This document shows, piece after piece, positions 42,750 to 51,622 of a DNA stretch of 64,000 bases. Every line of letters begins with the position of its first letter. Positions within the stretch are counted from its first letter, which is position 1. A program made the translations under genes and the position numbers. Source of the stretch: JBBQZU01 sp038207425 (GTDB lineage: Bacteria > Bacteroidota > Bacteroidia > Flavobacteriales_D > Cryomorphaceae); NCBI GenBank assembly GCA_038207425.1, contig JBBQZU010000017.1:1-64000 (forward strand), in the 5' to 3' direction. Below the pieces are notes generated by a model. The model saw nothing but the letters and a program-made list of their open reading frames with translations. It was not told the DNA's origin and ran no database searches.

Positions 42750-44564
42750 ATGAAAGAACAGACTTCAAAAGATTCTGGCAAGCAAAGTGCTTTTGACAAG
42801 CAGGGAGCGGCCGCTTTGGCAAGGCTGCTCATGGGCGCATTGAAGATAGACCGCATCAATAGCCTTTACTCCAAATACAGCGGCAAGCAACGTCTGGAGT
42901 TTGTTGATGCCGTGCTCGACGATTTAGGCGTAGAGCTAAAGCATTTCGAGAATGAGACTTCAAATATGCCAAAAACCGGACGTGCCATTGTGGTAGCCAA
43001 CCACCCACTAGGTGGGGTTGATGGTCTCGTACTCATAAAACTTTTAGCAGGAATAAGGCCCGATATAAAGGTGATGGCCAACTTTCTGCTTACATCACAG
43101 GACCCCGTAAATGATTTCTTTATTGCTGTTGATCCTTTTGACAAAAGCTATCGAACCAATAATGTCGACAAAGGTTTTAAACTTGCCATACAACATCTTC
43201 ATGCCGAAGGATTGCTTGTAATATTTCCTGCGGGGGAGGTGAGCACCTATAATATACGCTCTGCATCAGTGCGCGATCGGTTGTGGCAGCCGTCAGCCTT
43301 GCATTTCATTAAATCACAAAATGTACCCGTAGTCCCTGTATTTCTGAAAGGCAGCAACGGTTTGTTTTTTCATCTTCTGATGCTTGTAAATCCGCGTATT
43401 ATCGGAGCCACGAACCCTTTGGGTATTGTTACCAAGAGAGAGCGCGAAATCACCGTCCGCATTGGCCGCCCAATAAATGTAAAGGACCAGGATGACTTCG
43501 TTGACCTCTACGAATACGGTCGCTTTCTCCGTATTAAAACCTATCTGCTGGGCTTGCCTATTTCCGTAAAGCCATTCTTCAGGCCGGTTCTCTTCAAGAA
43601 AAAATGGAAGGATGTGGTGCTGCCGCGAAATTCTGATGCACTGAAGGCTGAAGTTGAAGCCCTGGAAGCCGACGGCAATCTTTTGTTTCAAACCAGAGGG
43701 TATAAGGTATACTGGGCTACTTCTGAAATGATACCTAATACCCTCTACGAGATTGGCAGACTTCGCGAAATCACATTCAGGGAAGTAGGTGAAGGTACCG
43801 GAAAAAATATAGATTTAGACCAATACGACCTGTATTACCGCCACCTGTTTATATGGGACTCTGACAACCATAAGGTAGTAGGAGCGTACCGTCTAGGCAT
43901 GGGCAAAGAGATTTTACAGCGCTTCGGCAAAAAGGGATTCTATCTGAACAGTTTGTTTAAACTCAAAAAAGGATTCAGGCCAATATTGGATGAAAGCATT
44001 GAATTGGGCCGCTCATTTGTGGTGAAAGAATACCAGCTCAAGCCACTTTCGCTCTTCATGCTTTGGAAGGGTATCTTATATTTTATCCTTAAAAATCCTG
44101 AGTACCGATACTTGATCGGCCCGGTAAGTATCAGTGGTGAGTTTAGTAAATTTTCAAAGTATCTCATCATATCCTTTATACGTAAGCACTACTTCGATAA
44201 GGAATTGGCCGCTCTTGTACAACCTCGCAATGAGTATATACCCGATGTAGACCCTCGTGACCCAGACATGGAGCTGCTGCACAAAAGCACCAAAGAAGAC
44301 ATAAAACGCCTTGATAAGATCATTGAAGACATAGAACTTGGCAATTTCAGGCTACCAGCTTTGCTCAAGAAATACCTTGGGCAAAATGCTAAAATTGTTG
44401 CCTTTAATGTTGATCCGCAATTCAACAATGCGCTGGATGGCTTGCTGATTATGGATCTTTTCAATGTCCCTATGGATACCTTCGAAGGCCTTGCCAAAGA
44501 ACTGGGCGATAAAGACATTCTTCAAAAATTCGCACACGGCGCTGAAGAATACAAAACAGGATAG
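42750..44564 (+). CDS. olsF: Bifunctional acyltransferase, OlsF-like (aminolipid synthesis)
   Basis: A 604-residue two-domain protein. The N-terminal half (about 70-290) is a PlsC-type acyltransferase with VVANHPLGGVDG (H85, D91), FPAGEVS (about 163-169) and a downstream VPVVPVF region. The C-terminal half (about 315-500) is a GNAT/hemolysin-type N-acyltransferase (IGRLREITFRE, YRLGMGKEIL, ELGRSFVVKEYQ). This domain order is that of OlsF, in which the C-terminal domain makes an N-acyl amino acid and the N-terminal domain adds the second fatty acid, known from Serratia and Flavobacterium. The amino acid (ornithine or glycine) is not readable from sequence. The residues beyond about 510 are an acidic tail. 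Confidence 0.78.
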   Translation: MKEQTSKDSGKQSAFDKQGAAALARLLMGALKIDRINSLYSKYSGKQRLEFVDAVLDDLGVELKHFENETSNMPKTGRAIVVANHPLGGVDGLVLIKLLAGIRPDIKVMANFLLTSQDPVNDFFIAVDPFDKSYRTNNVDKGFKLAIQHLHAEGLLVIFPAGEVSTYNIRSASVRDRLWQPSALHFIKSQNVPVVPVFLKGSNGLFFHLLMLVNPRIIGATNPLGIVTKREREITVRIGRPINVKDQDDFVDLYEYGRFLRIKTYLLGLPISVKPFFRPVLFKKKWKDVVLPRNSDALKAEVEALEADGNLLFQTRGYKVYWATSEMIPNTLYEIGRLREITFREVGEGTGKNIDLDQYDLYYRHLFIWDSDNHKVVGAYRLGMGKEILQRFGKKGFYLNSLFKLKKGFRPILDESIELGRSFVVKEYQLKPLSLFMLWKGILYFILKNPEYRYLIGPVSISGEFSKFSKYLIISFIRKHYFDKELAALVQPRNEYIPDVDPRDPDMELLHKSTKEDIKRLDKIIEDIELGNFRLPALLKKYLGQNAKIVAFNVDPQFNNALDGLLIMDLFNVPMDTFEGLAKELGDKDILQKFAHGAEEYKTG

Positions 44565-44618
44565 CACTTTGGTTCAAATGATTGGACGAAGTACAACGCC
44601 AAAGAAATATTTTAAAAT

Positions 44619-46334
44619 ATGAAACGATCTGGTAAATTTTTATTCGGTATTATATTGATTCTGAGCTTTCTTGCACTAGATGTCCGCGCTCAGTTCGTTC
44701 CCTATACATTTTATGGAGCATTAAGTTTCGGCGGATCACTGAATGATGCCGCTGAGTACGTGGGTATGGTCGAAGGGCAGGATATCATCACCTTTGGGCA
44801 GTTCAGAAACAACGTAAATTTTAATCCCCAGGGCGCGGTGGTCAACCTATCAGCACTTGGAAATCCAGATATTTTTCTTTCAAGGCACGAACAGGATGGA
44901 GCACTAAGTTGGGCTATCAACCTAGGCAGAATTGGCCTTACTGATGGAATGAATTCAGGTGGATTGGTGGTGTGCCAAGATGGAAGCGTTGTAATAACCG
45001 GCGCATTTTCGAGTGTAGTAAATTTCAACCCCTTAGGCACCAACACGTCACTCACCGCTGTGGCAGGTAAAGATGCATTCGTGGCAAAATACAATTCTTC
45101 AGGAATCCTGCAGTGGTTGAAGCGTTTCGGTGATACTGCTTTTGAATCAGGAACTGCTGTGACTTGCGACAACGATATGAACATTTATGTGGCTGTGAGT
45201 TTTGCCGATGAAATAGATGCTGACCCCGGAACTGCTGAAGTATTGCTGCAGAGCGCAGGCGGTACCGATGCCGCACTCATCAAGCTTTCGCCAAATGGTG
45301 ACTACCTCTGGCACAGACATATTTCAACTGCTGGCAACGATCAGATTTCTGCACTTCTTAGTTATGAAAGCCAGTGGACGGGCTTGGCCGGGTGCATCAA
45401 TGGCACAAGCGAGGCCATACCTCAGGTAGAACTTTTCGGGAGCGTAATGACACAAGCCGGAGCCGACATCTGGACAATCAATTACAACAATCTTTCGCCT
45501 GGAAACCGTATGCACAAAGTGGCGATCAGTGAAGATGGAAGAATATATTTCGGAGGTGAAATTCAGACCACAACGGATTTCGATCCCGGAAATGGTGAGG
45601 CTATTATCAATCCATTATTCAAGGATGTTTTCGCGGCAAGCTATTTAATAGAGCAACCCTTGAACAATGCCTTCCGAGCAGTGGTATCTCCCCGTGGTGC
45701 AGGAATCGCCGAAAATTTGGCTTTCCTTCATATTGAAAATGGAAATCTTTGCATTGGAGGTTCTTTCGATGTAGATATTCAATTCGAAGAAGGTAATAAT
45801 GAGTCTTATTTCACATCCGCTGGGCAACGCGACATTTATACTGCTGTGTATACTTTAAATGGTGATAACCCTGTTTATGCCGGAGCGAATACCTTTGGCG
45901 GAGTGGGAGATGAGTTTGCAGCCGACGGTGTAATTCAGGATTTTTTCCTGGCACTGGGTGGTTCGTTTGTGCCCACTCTGGATATTGATCCGCAAGGTTC
46001 ACCAATCTTAACCGCAGGCGGTCGTGATGCTTATTGGGCTAAAATTTTATGGCCATATAATCTGAGTGCAACTGGCAGCCGGGGCGATGAATACTCAATA
46101 AGCCTTTATCCGGTCCCCACCAATGATATGATCCGCTTTAATATTTACACCGCATGGAATGGTGCGATAAGAGTAAGATTGATCAGCGCTTTGGGTAAAG
46201 TGCTCGATGAGTACGAGTTTATCTCAATAACTCAAGAACTGTCAATACCGGTTTCAACACTCGGTCAGGGCATGTATTTCTTGGAATTTGAAATCAATGG
46301 CAGGAGGATTACTAAAAGATTCGTCAAGATCTAA
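44619..46334 (+). CDS. Secreted beta-propeller-type protein with T9SS type A sorting domain
   Basis: A 571-residue exported protein. Signal peptide (about 1-25, ending VRAQF). The body has repeated blade-like units of the SBBP/beta-propeller type: DAFVAKYNSSGILQWLKRFG, TDAALIKLSPNGDYLWHRHI, DIYTAVYTLNGDNPVYA, each with a D/N-rich turn (NFNPLG, DADPGT, DFDPGN, DIDPQG) that looks suited to bind calcium. The C-terminus is a type A sorting domain (LYPVPTNDMIRF from about 497, LGQGMYFLEF, basic end). Function is unknown. The next gene starts 6 bp after its stop. Confidence 0.85.
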   Translation: MKRSGKFLFGIILILSFLALDVRAQFVPYTFYGALSFGGSLNDAAEYVGMVEGQDIITFGQFRNNVNFNPQGAVVNLSALGNPDIFLSRHEQDGALSWAINLGRIGLTDGMNSGGLVVCQDGSVVITGAFSSVVNFNPLGTNTSLTAVAGKDAFVAKYNSSGILQWLKRFGDTAFESGTAVTCDNDMNIYVAVSFADEIDADPGTAEVLLQSAGGTDAALIKLSPNGDYLWHRHISTAGNDQISALLSYESQWTGLAGCINGTSEAIPQVELFGSVMTQAGADIWTINYNNLSPGNRMHKVAISEDGRIYFGGEIQTTTDFDPGNGEAIINPLFKDVFAASYLIEQPLNNAFRAVVSPRGAGIAENLAFLHIENGNLCIGGSFDVDIQFEEGNNESYFTSAGQRDIYTAVYTLNGDNPVYAGANTFGGVGDEFAADGVIQDFFLALGGSFVPTLDIDPQGSPILTAGGRDAYWAKILWPYNLSATGSRGDEYSISLYPVPTNDMIRFNIYTAWNGAIRVRLISALGKVLDEYEFISITQELSIPVSTLGQGMYFLEFEINGRRITKRFVKI

Positions 46335-46340
46335 GCACAA

Positions 46341-46898
46341 GTGAACCGCAATAAGGCCTTGCTGCTTCTCGGAGCTGACGACAATACGGATGCGACAACT
46401 CTCACCGATAAGTTGGAAGATGCAGTGTTTGGTCACGCGTCGTACTTTCTCAAAAGGGCTTTCCTGCCTAAGCTTGCTGAAATCAAAAAAGTGAAACTGC
46501 AGGAGTTGATGGCTGTTGGCGATGTGCTAAATTTGACTCCTACGGATCAATTGTCATCATTTACATTCAATGATCAAAAGCGGTATGCCGGAATAACCAC
46601 CTTGAGCGAACTGCTCATAGAATACCATCACAGAGAATCATTGATTAAAACTTCGATAGCAAATGCCGTGCGAGCTGATTTTGCCCATAGGACATATTCC
46701 CAATGGATATATGTTTTCCGGGCTTTTGCCGAAAGGTTTATAGAGATGTACGAAACTTCCGAATTCTATACACCTGCAGATGCATCTGTAAAGCAGAGCC
46801 AGCATGTAGATATGATGCTGATAATTAATGAGCTGAATAGCAATAATTCTCATAAGCCTGAATTGCACAAACTTTATAGCTGGCTGTGCAAACTATAA
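46341..46898 (+). CDS. Hypothetical helical protein, GTG start
   Basis: A 185-residue protein with no recognised family. It reads as all-alpha: LTDKLEDAVFGHASYFLKRAF, LITPTDQ-like turn at about 65-70, SELLIEYHHRESLIKTSIANAVRADF, then a long helix FRAFAERFIEMYETSEFY. No signal peptide, membrane helix or catalytic motif is apparent. The only reasonable start is GTG at 46341, 6 bp after the T9SS gene; the first ATG lies at 46507, which would delete the N-terminal third. It ends 2 bp before convergent smpB. Confidence 0.65.
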   Translation: MNRNKALLLLGADDNTDATTLTDKLEDAVFGHASYFLKRAFLPKLAEIKKVKLQELMAVGDVLNLTPTDQLSSFTFNDQKRYAGITTLSELLIEYHHRESLIKTSIANAVRADFAHRTYSQWIYVFRAFAERFIEMYETSEFYTPADASVKQSQHVDMMLIINELNSNNSHKPELHKLYSWLCKL

Positions 46899-46900
46899 TG

Positions 46901-47353
46901 TTAGTGCTTCATGGCTCTTTCTATGGCACGCTTATCATCCTTGGCTTTCAGATCATCGCGCTTATCGTGAATTTTCTTTCCACGCGCCAGCGCAATATCC
47001 AGTTTGGCATAGCCTTTCTCTGAAAGAAAAACCTTTAGCGGAACGATGGTAAGCCCTTTATTTTTCAATGCCTTTTCAAGCTTATCGATTTCGGTATGGT
47101 TAAGTAGCAACTTGCGGTCGCGCACAGGGGTTTCGTTATTGTAGCTGGCGGGTTCATATGGACTTATGTGCATGCCTCTGATCCAAAGCTCATGATTTTT
47201 AATAAAACAATATGATTCGATGATGCTTGCCTTGCCTGCGCGGATTGATTTTATTTCAGGACCAGTAATAATCATACCAGCCGTGTACTTATCGATAAAC
47301 TCGTACTCGAATCCAGCTTTTTTATTCTTGATATTTACTTCCTGACTAGCCAT
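46901..47353 (-). CDS. smpB: SsrA-binding protein SmpB
   Basis: A 150-residue RNA-binding protein that delivers tmRNA to stalled ribosomes. Motifs: KKAGFEYEFIDKYTAGMIITGPEIKS (11-36, start of the OB fold), GKASIIESYCFI, MHISPYEPAS, and the basic C-terminal tail ALARGKKIHDKRDDLKAKD needed on the ribosome. The start ATG at 47353 follows a TAACTTTG -7 box by 7 nt. No ssrA gene is visible in the window. The upstream sodB terminator overlaps its promoter. Confidence 0.97.
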   Translation of the reverse strand: MASQEVNIKNKKAGFEYEFIDKYTAGMIITGPEIKSIRAGKASIIESYCFIKNHELWIRGMHISPYEPASYNNETPVRDRKLLLNHTEIDKLEKALKNKGLTIVPLKVFLSEKGYAKLDIALARGKKIHDKRDDLKAKDDKRAIERAMKH

Positions 47354-47360
47354 GGGCGGG

Positions 47361-47388
47361 CAAAGTTAGTTTAAAAAAAGGGCCGCAA
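47361..47388 (-). promoter_or_regulatory. smpB promoter
   Basis: Minus strand: TTG (47388-47386), a 17-nt spacer and TAACTTTG (47368-47361), 7 nt before the ATG. The -33 element lies inside the stem of the sodB terminator, so the two signals share sequence. Confidence 0.65.
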
Positions 47389-47405
47389 GCAATTGCCTGC
47401 GGCCC
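47373..47405 (-). terminator. sodB rho-independent terminator
   Basis: On the minus strand GGGCCGCA pairs with TGCGGCCC (8 bp; arms at 47398-47405 and 47380-47387) around a 10-nt loop that is itself nearly palindromic, followed by a seven-T tract (47379-47373). It sits 20 bp after the sodB stop. Confidence 0.9.
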
Positions 47406-47425
47406 CAATACGCTATTACTTGTTA

Positions 47426-48037
47426 TCAGCGGGTAGCCTTATCGAAATTTTCAGCCACTTTAGTCCAGTTTACTACGTTCCAGAAAGCCGCTAGGTAATC
47501 AGGTCTTCTATTTTGGTAATGAAGGTAATAGGCGTGTTCCCATACATCTACTCCCATAATAGGCATACCACTCACAGAAGCTACGGGCATCAGCGGATTG
47601 TCCTGATTTGGAGTAGAAGATACGTGTAGCTTTCCATCGACGCCTACAAGGAGCCAAGCCCAGCCGCTGCCAAATTGAGTGGCGCCTGCTTTGTTTAGGG
47701 CTTCTTTAAATACGTCAAATCCGCCAAGGTCACTGTTTATGGCAGCGGCAAGTTTGCCGCTTGGTGCACCACCACCATTCTGCGACATAATTTCCCAAAA
47801 CATGCAATGGTTGTAATATCCACCGCCGTTATTGCGCACCGCCGGCCCGAGTTGGTCCGTTAGAGCAAGTATTTGCTCTATGGTTTTACCTTCATTGGGT
47901 GTTCCCGCAAGGGCCGCATTAAGGTTGTTGGTATAGGCAGCATGGTGCTTTCCGTGGTGTATTTCCATGGTACGCGCATCTATATGCGGCTCTAATGCAT
48001 TAAAAGCATATGGAAGGTCGGGTAATTTGAATGACAT
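47426..48037 (-). CDS. sodB: Superoxide dismutase (Fe/Mn type)
   Basis: A 203-residue enzyme converting superoxide to peroxide and oxygen in the cytoplasm. Metal ligands H27, H77, D164 and H168 are in place (MEIHHGKHHAAYTNNL; GYYNHCMFWE; GVDVWEHAYYLHYQN), with the usual YxxF/W core (YLAAFWNVVNW). The start is the ATG at 48037; the longer frame from 48076 would begin inside the TAACTTTG promoter box. I use sodB by length and the GSGWAWL and QFGSG context, but Fe versus Mn preference cannot be decided by eye and sodA is possible. Confidence 0.94.
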   Translation of the reverse strand: MSFKLPDLPYAFNALEPHIDARTMEIHHGKHHAAYTNNLNAALAGTPNEGKTIEQILALTDQLGPAVRNNGGGYYNHCMFWEIMSQNGGGAPSGKLAAAINSDLGGFDVFKEALNKAGATQFGSGWAWLLVGVDGKLHVSSTPNQDNPLMPVASVSGMPIMGVDVWEHAYYLHYQNRRPDYLAAFWNVVNWTKVAENFDKATR

Positions 48038-48073
48038 GGTATAAGGTTTAAAAGGTTTCTGATTTAATTGGTG

Positions 48074-48102
48074 CAAAGTTAAGCTTAATCCCGTCTTTAC
48101 AA
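48074..48102 (-). promoter_or_regulatory. sodB promoter
   Basis: Minus strand: TTG (48102-48100), an 18-nt spacer and TAACTTTG (48081-48074). The ATG at 48037 lies 36 nt further on. A near-ideal Bacteroidota promoter; it also rules out the more upstream start. Confidence 0.75.
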
Positions 48103-48123
48103 CGAATTATGAATAGAGTAAAT

Positions 48124-48567
48124 CTATGATCCGATTAGCCGACCTTCTTCGTCCAGATTTTTGAACCATATGATCGCTTCTTCAGGACTAGATACAACTT
48201 TGGCCGGACAAGATGGTTTATTGAAACGAAGGTAAAAATTGGCAACAATTCTCTGGGCGAGATTGCCAAGTATCATGGCTTGTGACTTTCGTAACAGGGC
48301 ATGGTCTGCGCTCTTTGCAAAATACGCTCTAGATTCATTACTGAACGTTACGAAAATCCCCCTGAAATCGAGTATTATATGCAGTGGTTTTCCTCCGTTG
48401 AGCTGCTTAAGTGCTTCCGTATGCTTGCGGGCTTCAGCAACGGTTATTTCTTCTTTTACATTCTTATAGCGCACCCATACCACTTCACCTTCAAGCCTTA
48501 TAAAATGGGCTGTGGGCAAATCCAACTCATCAAGTTGAGCTACTCCCGGAATGATTTGTGTTTTCAT
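48124..48567 (-). CDS. STAS-like single-domain protein (DUF7793-type)
   Basis: A 147-residue cytoplasmic protein started at the ATG at 48567 (MKTQIIPGVAQLDELDL). The alternation VWVRYKNVKEEITVAEARKHTEALKQL, GKPLHIILDFRGIFVTFSNESRAYFAKS, AQRIVANFYLRFNKPSCPAKVVSSPEEAIIWFK matches the STAS/SpoIIAA-like fold assigned to DUF7793 proteins of Bacteroidota. These are of unknown function; by fold they may be anti-sigma antagonist-like or lipid-binding. No phosphorylatable serine can be named safely. Possible -7-like CACTTTGG upstream is weak. Confidence 0.68.
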   Translation of the reverse strand: MKTQIIPGVAQLDELDLPTAHFIRLEGEVVWVRYKNVKEEITVAEARKHTEALKQLNGGKPLHIILDFRGIFVTFSNESRAYFAKSADHALLRKSQAMILGNLAQRIVANFYLRFNKPSCPAKVVSSPEEAIIWFKNLDEEGRLIGS

Positions 48568-48703
48568 GACTTCTGTTAATAACCAAAGTGAAGTTAATAA
48601 AATTAATTGCTTAGGGCTGTATTTTAGCATTTTATGATGCACTTTCAACATCGAAGCTCTGCAGGGTATTTGAATATCGACATTTATAAAATCAGATTAA
48701 GTC

Positions 48704-48711
48704 TACCTTCG
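48704..48711 (+). promoter_or_regulatory. -7 box of pyrD
   Basis: TACCTTCG ends 15 nt before the ATG at 48727. The frame is open further upstream to 48634, but those codons would contain the box, so the start is placed at 48727. Confidence 0.5.
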
Positions 48712-48726
48712 CACCAAATATCACTC

Positions 48727-49770
48727 ATGTACGCCCGTGTTATCAGACCGCTACTTTTCAAATTATCACCTGAAAAGGCACATAATTTCACCTTTATTTC
48801 ACTGCAAGTATTATTTCAGATACCTTTTGTAAGAAGCATATTTTACGCGCTTTATAATATTAACCATCCATCATTGGAGCGCGAATTATTCGGACTAAAG
48901 TTTAAAAATCCAGTGGGGTTGGCAGCAGGCTTTGACAAGGATGCCAAGCTTGTAAACCAATTTGGGTTTATGGGATTTGGATTTATAGAAGTGGGCACTG
49001 TAACCCCTTCACCGCAAGTGGGTAATGACAAGCCAAGGTTATTTCGCCTGCCTGCCGATTCGGGACTGATTAACCGCATGGGTTTTAATAATGAAGGGGT
49101 AGAAAAAATGCGCAACCGCCTGCGCAGGAAATATGTATCGGTAATCGTGGGGGGCAACATCGGCAAAAACAAGGGTACACCCAATGAAGACGCGGTAAGC
49201 GATTATCTCAAGTGCTTTGAATCGCTTTTTGATGTGGTTGACTATTTTGCAGTGAATGTGTCATCGCCCAATACACCAAACCTTAGGGCATTGCAAGAAA
49301 AGGAACCACTTACTAAGCTGCTGCTTACACTTCAGCAAACCAACAACGCCAAGCCAAAGCGCAAGCCCATACTGCTTAAAATTGCGCCCGATCTTACCGA
49401 TGCGCAACTTGATGATATTATAGACATTGTGAAGAATACGGGTATTGATGGTGTAATAGCCACCAATACCACCATCTCCCGACAAGGGCTGCACACACCA
49501 GCTACTGAGATCGAAGCTATTGGCAATGGTGGTCTGAGTGGCGCGCCTGTAAGAAACAGGTCAACACAGGTAATCCGATATTTGAACGAAAAATCGGGCG
49601 GCGCTTTCCCCATCATTGGAGTAGGGGGAATACATCATGCTGACGATGCCATTGAAAAACTGGAAGCAGGCGCGAGCCTGGTGCAACTCTATACAGGCTA
49701 CGTGTACGAAGGCCCTGCGTTGGTGAAAAGAATTAATAAAAGAATAATAAAAAATGCTGCAAATAGTTGA
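48727..49770 (+). CDS. pyrD: Dihydroorotate dehydrogenase, quinone-dependent (class 2)
   Basis: A 347-residue membrane-associated flavoenzyme oxidising dihydroorotate to orotate in pyrimidine synthesis, electrons going to quinone. The N-terminal MYARVIRPLLFKLSPEKAHN helix pair is the class 2 membrane anchor. FMN/substrate motifs: NPVGLAAGFDKDAK, GFIEVGTVTPSPQ, NRMGFNNEGVE, GGNIGKNKGTP, FAVNVSSPNTPNLR (with the class 2 catalytic Ser), ATNTTISR and GVGGIHHADDA. The end overlaps the HMG-CoA-lyase-like gene by 17 nt, so the two are coexpressed. Confidence 0.96.
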   Translation: MYARVIRPLLFKLSPEKAHNFTFISLQVLFQIPFVRSIFYALYNINHPSLERELFGLKFKNPVGLAAGFDKDAKLVNQFGFMGFGFIEVGTVTPSPQVGNDKPRLFRLPADSGLINRMGFNNEGVEKMRNRLRRKYVSVIVGGNIGKNKGTPNEDAVSDYLKCFESLFDVVDYFAVNVSSPNTPNLRALQEKEPLTKLLLTLQQTNNAKPKRKPILLKIAPDLTDAQLDDIIDIVKNTGIDGVIATNTTISRQGLHTPATEIEAIGNGGLSGAPVRNRSTQVIRYLNEKSGGAFPIIGVGGIHHADDAIEKLEAGASLVQLYTGYVYEGPALVKRINKRIIKNAANS

Positions 49771-50605
49771 ATGCCCACGAGATGCTATGCAAGGCATCAT
49801 GCATCCCATACCTACTGCAACCAAAATTGAATACATCAATAGCTTGCTGAAATGCGGCTTTCACACCATAGACTTCGGATCGTTCGTATCGCCAAAAGCA
49901 ATACCTCAGATGGCCGATACCACGCAGGTTCTTAATGGGCTTGATCTGAGCAACACAACTTCAAAACTCCTTGCCATTATTGCGAATCCACGAGGAGCAG
50001 AAGATGCTGCTGCATTTGATGAAATCACTTACCTGGGCTATCCTTTCTCAATATCCGAAACCTTCCAAAAGCGCAATACCAATGCAAGTATTGAACAGTC
50101 GCTTAGCAGGGTTGATGAAATAAATGCCATTTGTCGCCGCACCGGTAAAGAACTTGTATTGTATGTATCCATGGCATTTGGCAATCCCTACGGTGAACTT
50201 TGGCATCCCGAAATTGCCATAAAATGGGCGAACAAATTGCATGAACTGTTCGAATTGAAAATAATTGCACTCTCTGATACCATTGGCACATCCATACCTG
50301 ACAGCATCACTTCACTTTTCAGTGCGTTGATTCCCGCTTTACCTCAGGTAGTATTCGGTGCGCATCTTCATACCACTCCCGATGCTTGGGAAGAGAAGGT
50401 GCATGCCGCCTACCAAGCAGGCTGTCGCCGTTTCGACGGTGCACTAAAGGGTTTTGGCGGCTGTCCGATGGCTGCAGATGACCTTACGGGAAATATGCCT
50501 ACTGAAATGATACTCAGCTATTTTGATAACATCAACATCGAAACCGGAGTTGACGGCGCTTACTTAAAAACTGCTTTGCTGAACGCAGCCAAGGTGTTTT
50601 CTTGA
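49754..50605 (+). CDS. Hydroxymethylglutaryl-CoA lyase-family protein
   Basis: A 283-residue TIM-barrel protein of the HMGL-like group. It has the start IVECPRDAMQG (family consensus ExPRDGLQ, here AM instead of GL), HLHTTPDAWEEKV with the metal-binding His pair, and the C-terminal GFGGCPMA (Cys about 237) that carries the reactive cysteine of HMG-CoA lyase. Predicted reaction: cleavage of HMG-CoA to acetyl-CoA and acetoacetate in leucine breakdown; related isopropylmalate/homocitrate-type activity is excluded by the GGCP loop but not completely. The start overlaps pyrD by 17 nt, suggesting translational coupling without a pathway link. Confidence 0.88.
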   Translation: MLQIVECPRDAMQGIMHPIPTATKIEYINSLLKCGFHTIDFGSFVSPKAIPQMADTTQVLNGLDLSNTTSKLLAIIANPRGAEDAAAFDEITYLGYPFSISETFQKRNTNASIEQSLSRVDEINAICRRTGKELVLYVSMAFGNPYGELWHPEIAIKWANKLHELFELKIIALSDTIGTSIPDSITSLFSALIPALPQVVFGAHLHTTPDAWEEKVHAAYQAGCRRFDGALKGFGGCPMAADDLTGNMPTEMILSYFDNINIETGVDGAYLKTALLNAAKVFS

Positions 50606-50608
50606 ATG

Positions 50609-51421
50609 CTACCGAAACAGGGTTTTGACAAATGCCCGTGCGCTGTACTTTAATTCTGATCTGTTTACGGCCAATTGATAACATAGCTGCATTGCACGCA
50701 CCAAAAAGTACTCAGGTGTACTTCTGTGCTTTTTAAAAAAGGTCTTAAATGATTTTTCGATGACTTCGGCACGCTGATATGCGCTCCACGCTGAGCGGGA
50801 TGATACTTTTCCAATATGTACAATTTTGCTATCAAGGTGTTCTACCCGGATTCCCATCAAATGAGCTGTGTAGAAAAGATCAAGATCTTCGCTGTACATA
50901 AAATAATCTTCGCTCCAACCGCCCATTTTCCAAAAGGTATCGCGGTGCAAAATGATGCTCGCTCCTATACTCCAATACTGTGCTTTGCCCGGTGAAACCA
51001 ATTTGCGCCAATAATTGCCTAGGGTGGGTATCAGCATTTGCATTTGCTGCGCATGGCCATTTTCATCAGTAAGGCTTGTTACGTAAAGCACATTTTCACT
51101 TCCGGTAAATATGGTATTATAGTCGCTCTTCAGCTTGTTGTTTACGAGTATGTCGGGATTCAAAAAATGAAGCCATTCACCCAATGCAGTTGCCGCAGCA
51201 AGGTTATTTCCTTTGGCAAAACCGTGATTGGTCTTGCTTTCTATAATGTGCAGATTGTTCTGTACCTGCAATGCAGCGACCGAACCATCACCAGAAGCAT
51301 TGTCAAATACAATCACTTCATGATTGGAATCCACGTGTTTTGTAATGGCTTCAACACATTGCCTTATTACATCGCCTCCGTTGTAGTTTACGGTAATGAT
51401 GCTGATATCGGGATGTAACAT
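50609..51421 (-). CDS. Glycosyltransferase family 2 protein
   Basis: A 270-residue GT-A fold transferase, start at the ATG at 51421 (MLHPDISIITVNYNGGDVI). Key parts: NYNGGDVIRQCVEAI, HEVIVFDNASGDGSVAAL (nucleotide binding), FLNPDILVNN (DxD-like site with NPD), GASIILHRDTFWKMGGWSEDYFMYSEDLDLFYTA (acceptor-site ED). This is the rhamnosyl/dTDP-sugar-type branch often found in O-antigen or exopolysaccharide assembly. The frame continues upstream to 51490, but a leader is not supported. It stands alone, not in a polysaccharide cluster. Confidence 0.88.
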   Translation of the reverse strand: MLHPDISIITVNYNGGDVIRQCVEAITKHVDSNHEVIVFDNASGDGSVAALQVQNNLHIIESKTNHGFAKGNNLAAATALGEWLHFLNPDILVNNKLKSDYNTIFTGSENVLYVTSLTDENGHAQQMQMLIPTLGNYWRKLVSPGKAQYWSIGASIILHRDTFWKMGGWSEDYFMYSEDLDLFYTAHLMGIRVEHLDSKIVHIGKVSSRSAWSAYQRAEVIEKSFKTFFKKHRSTPEYFLVRAMQLCYQLAVNRSELKYSARAFVKTLFR

Positions 51422-51622
51422 ATTAAAACCTTCATGAATTAAAATTCCATTTCGTGCATCGGAAAAACTCATCCAATACTGATTTTGCACATTTCATACA
51501 TAAAAAGCGATCTATAAAATCAATATTGATACCCTCTGATGACTGAAATTCAGCATAGCTGCGACGTCAAGGAACTTCGGCGAAAGTACCGGTTTTATTC
51601 TTGCTTACAATAACTAATAAGG

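Noticed and set aside
48634..48726. Longer N-terminus of PyrD
   Set aside because: The added codons cover the TACCTTCG box, and the family begins at MYARVIRPLLF.
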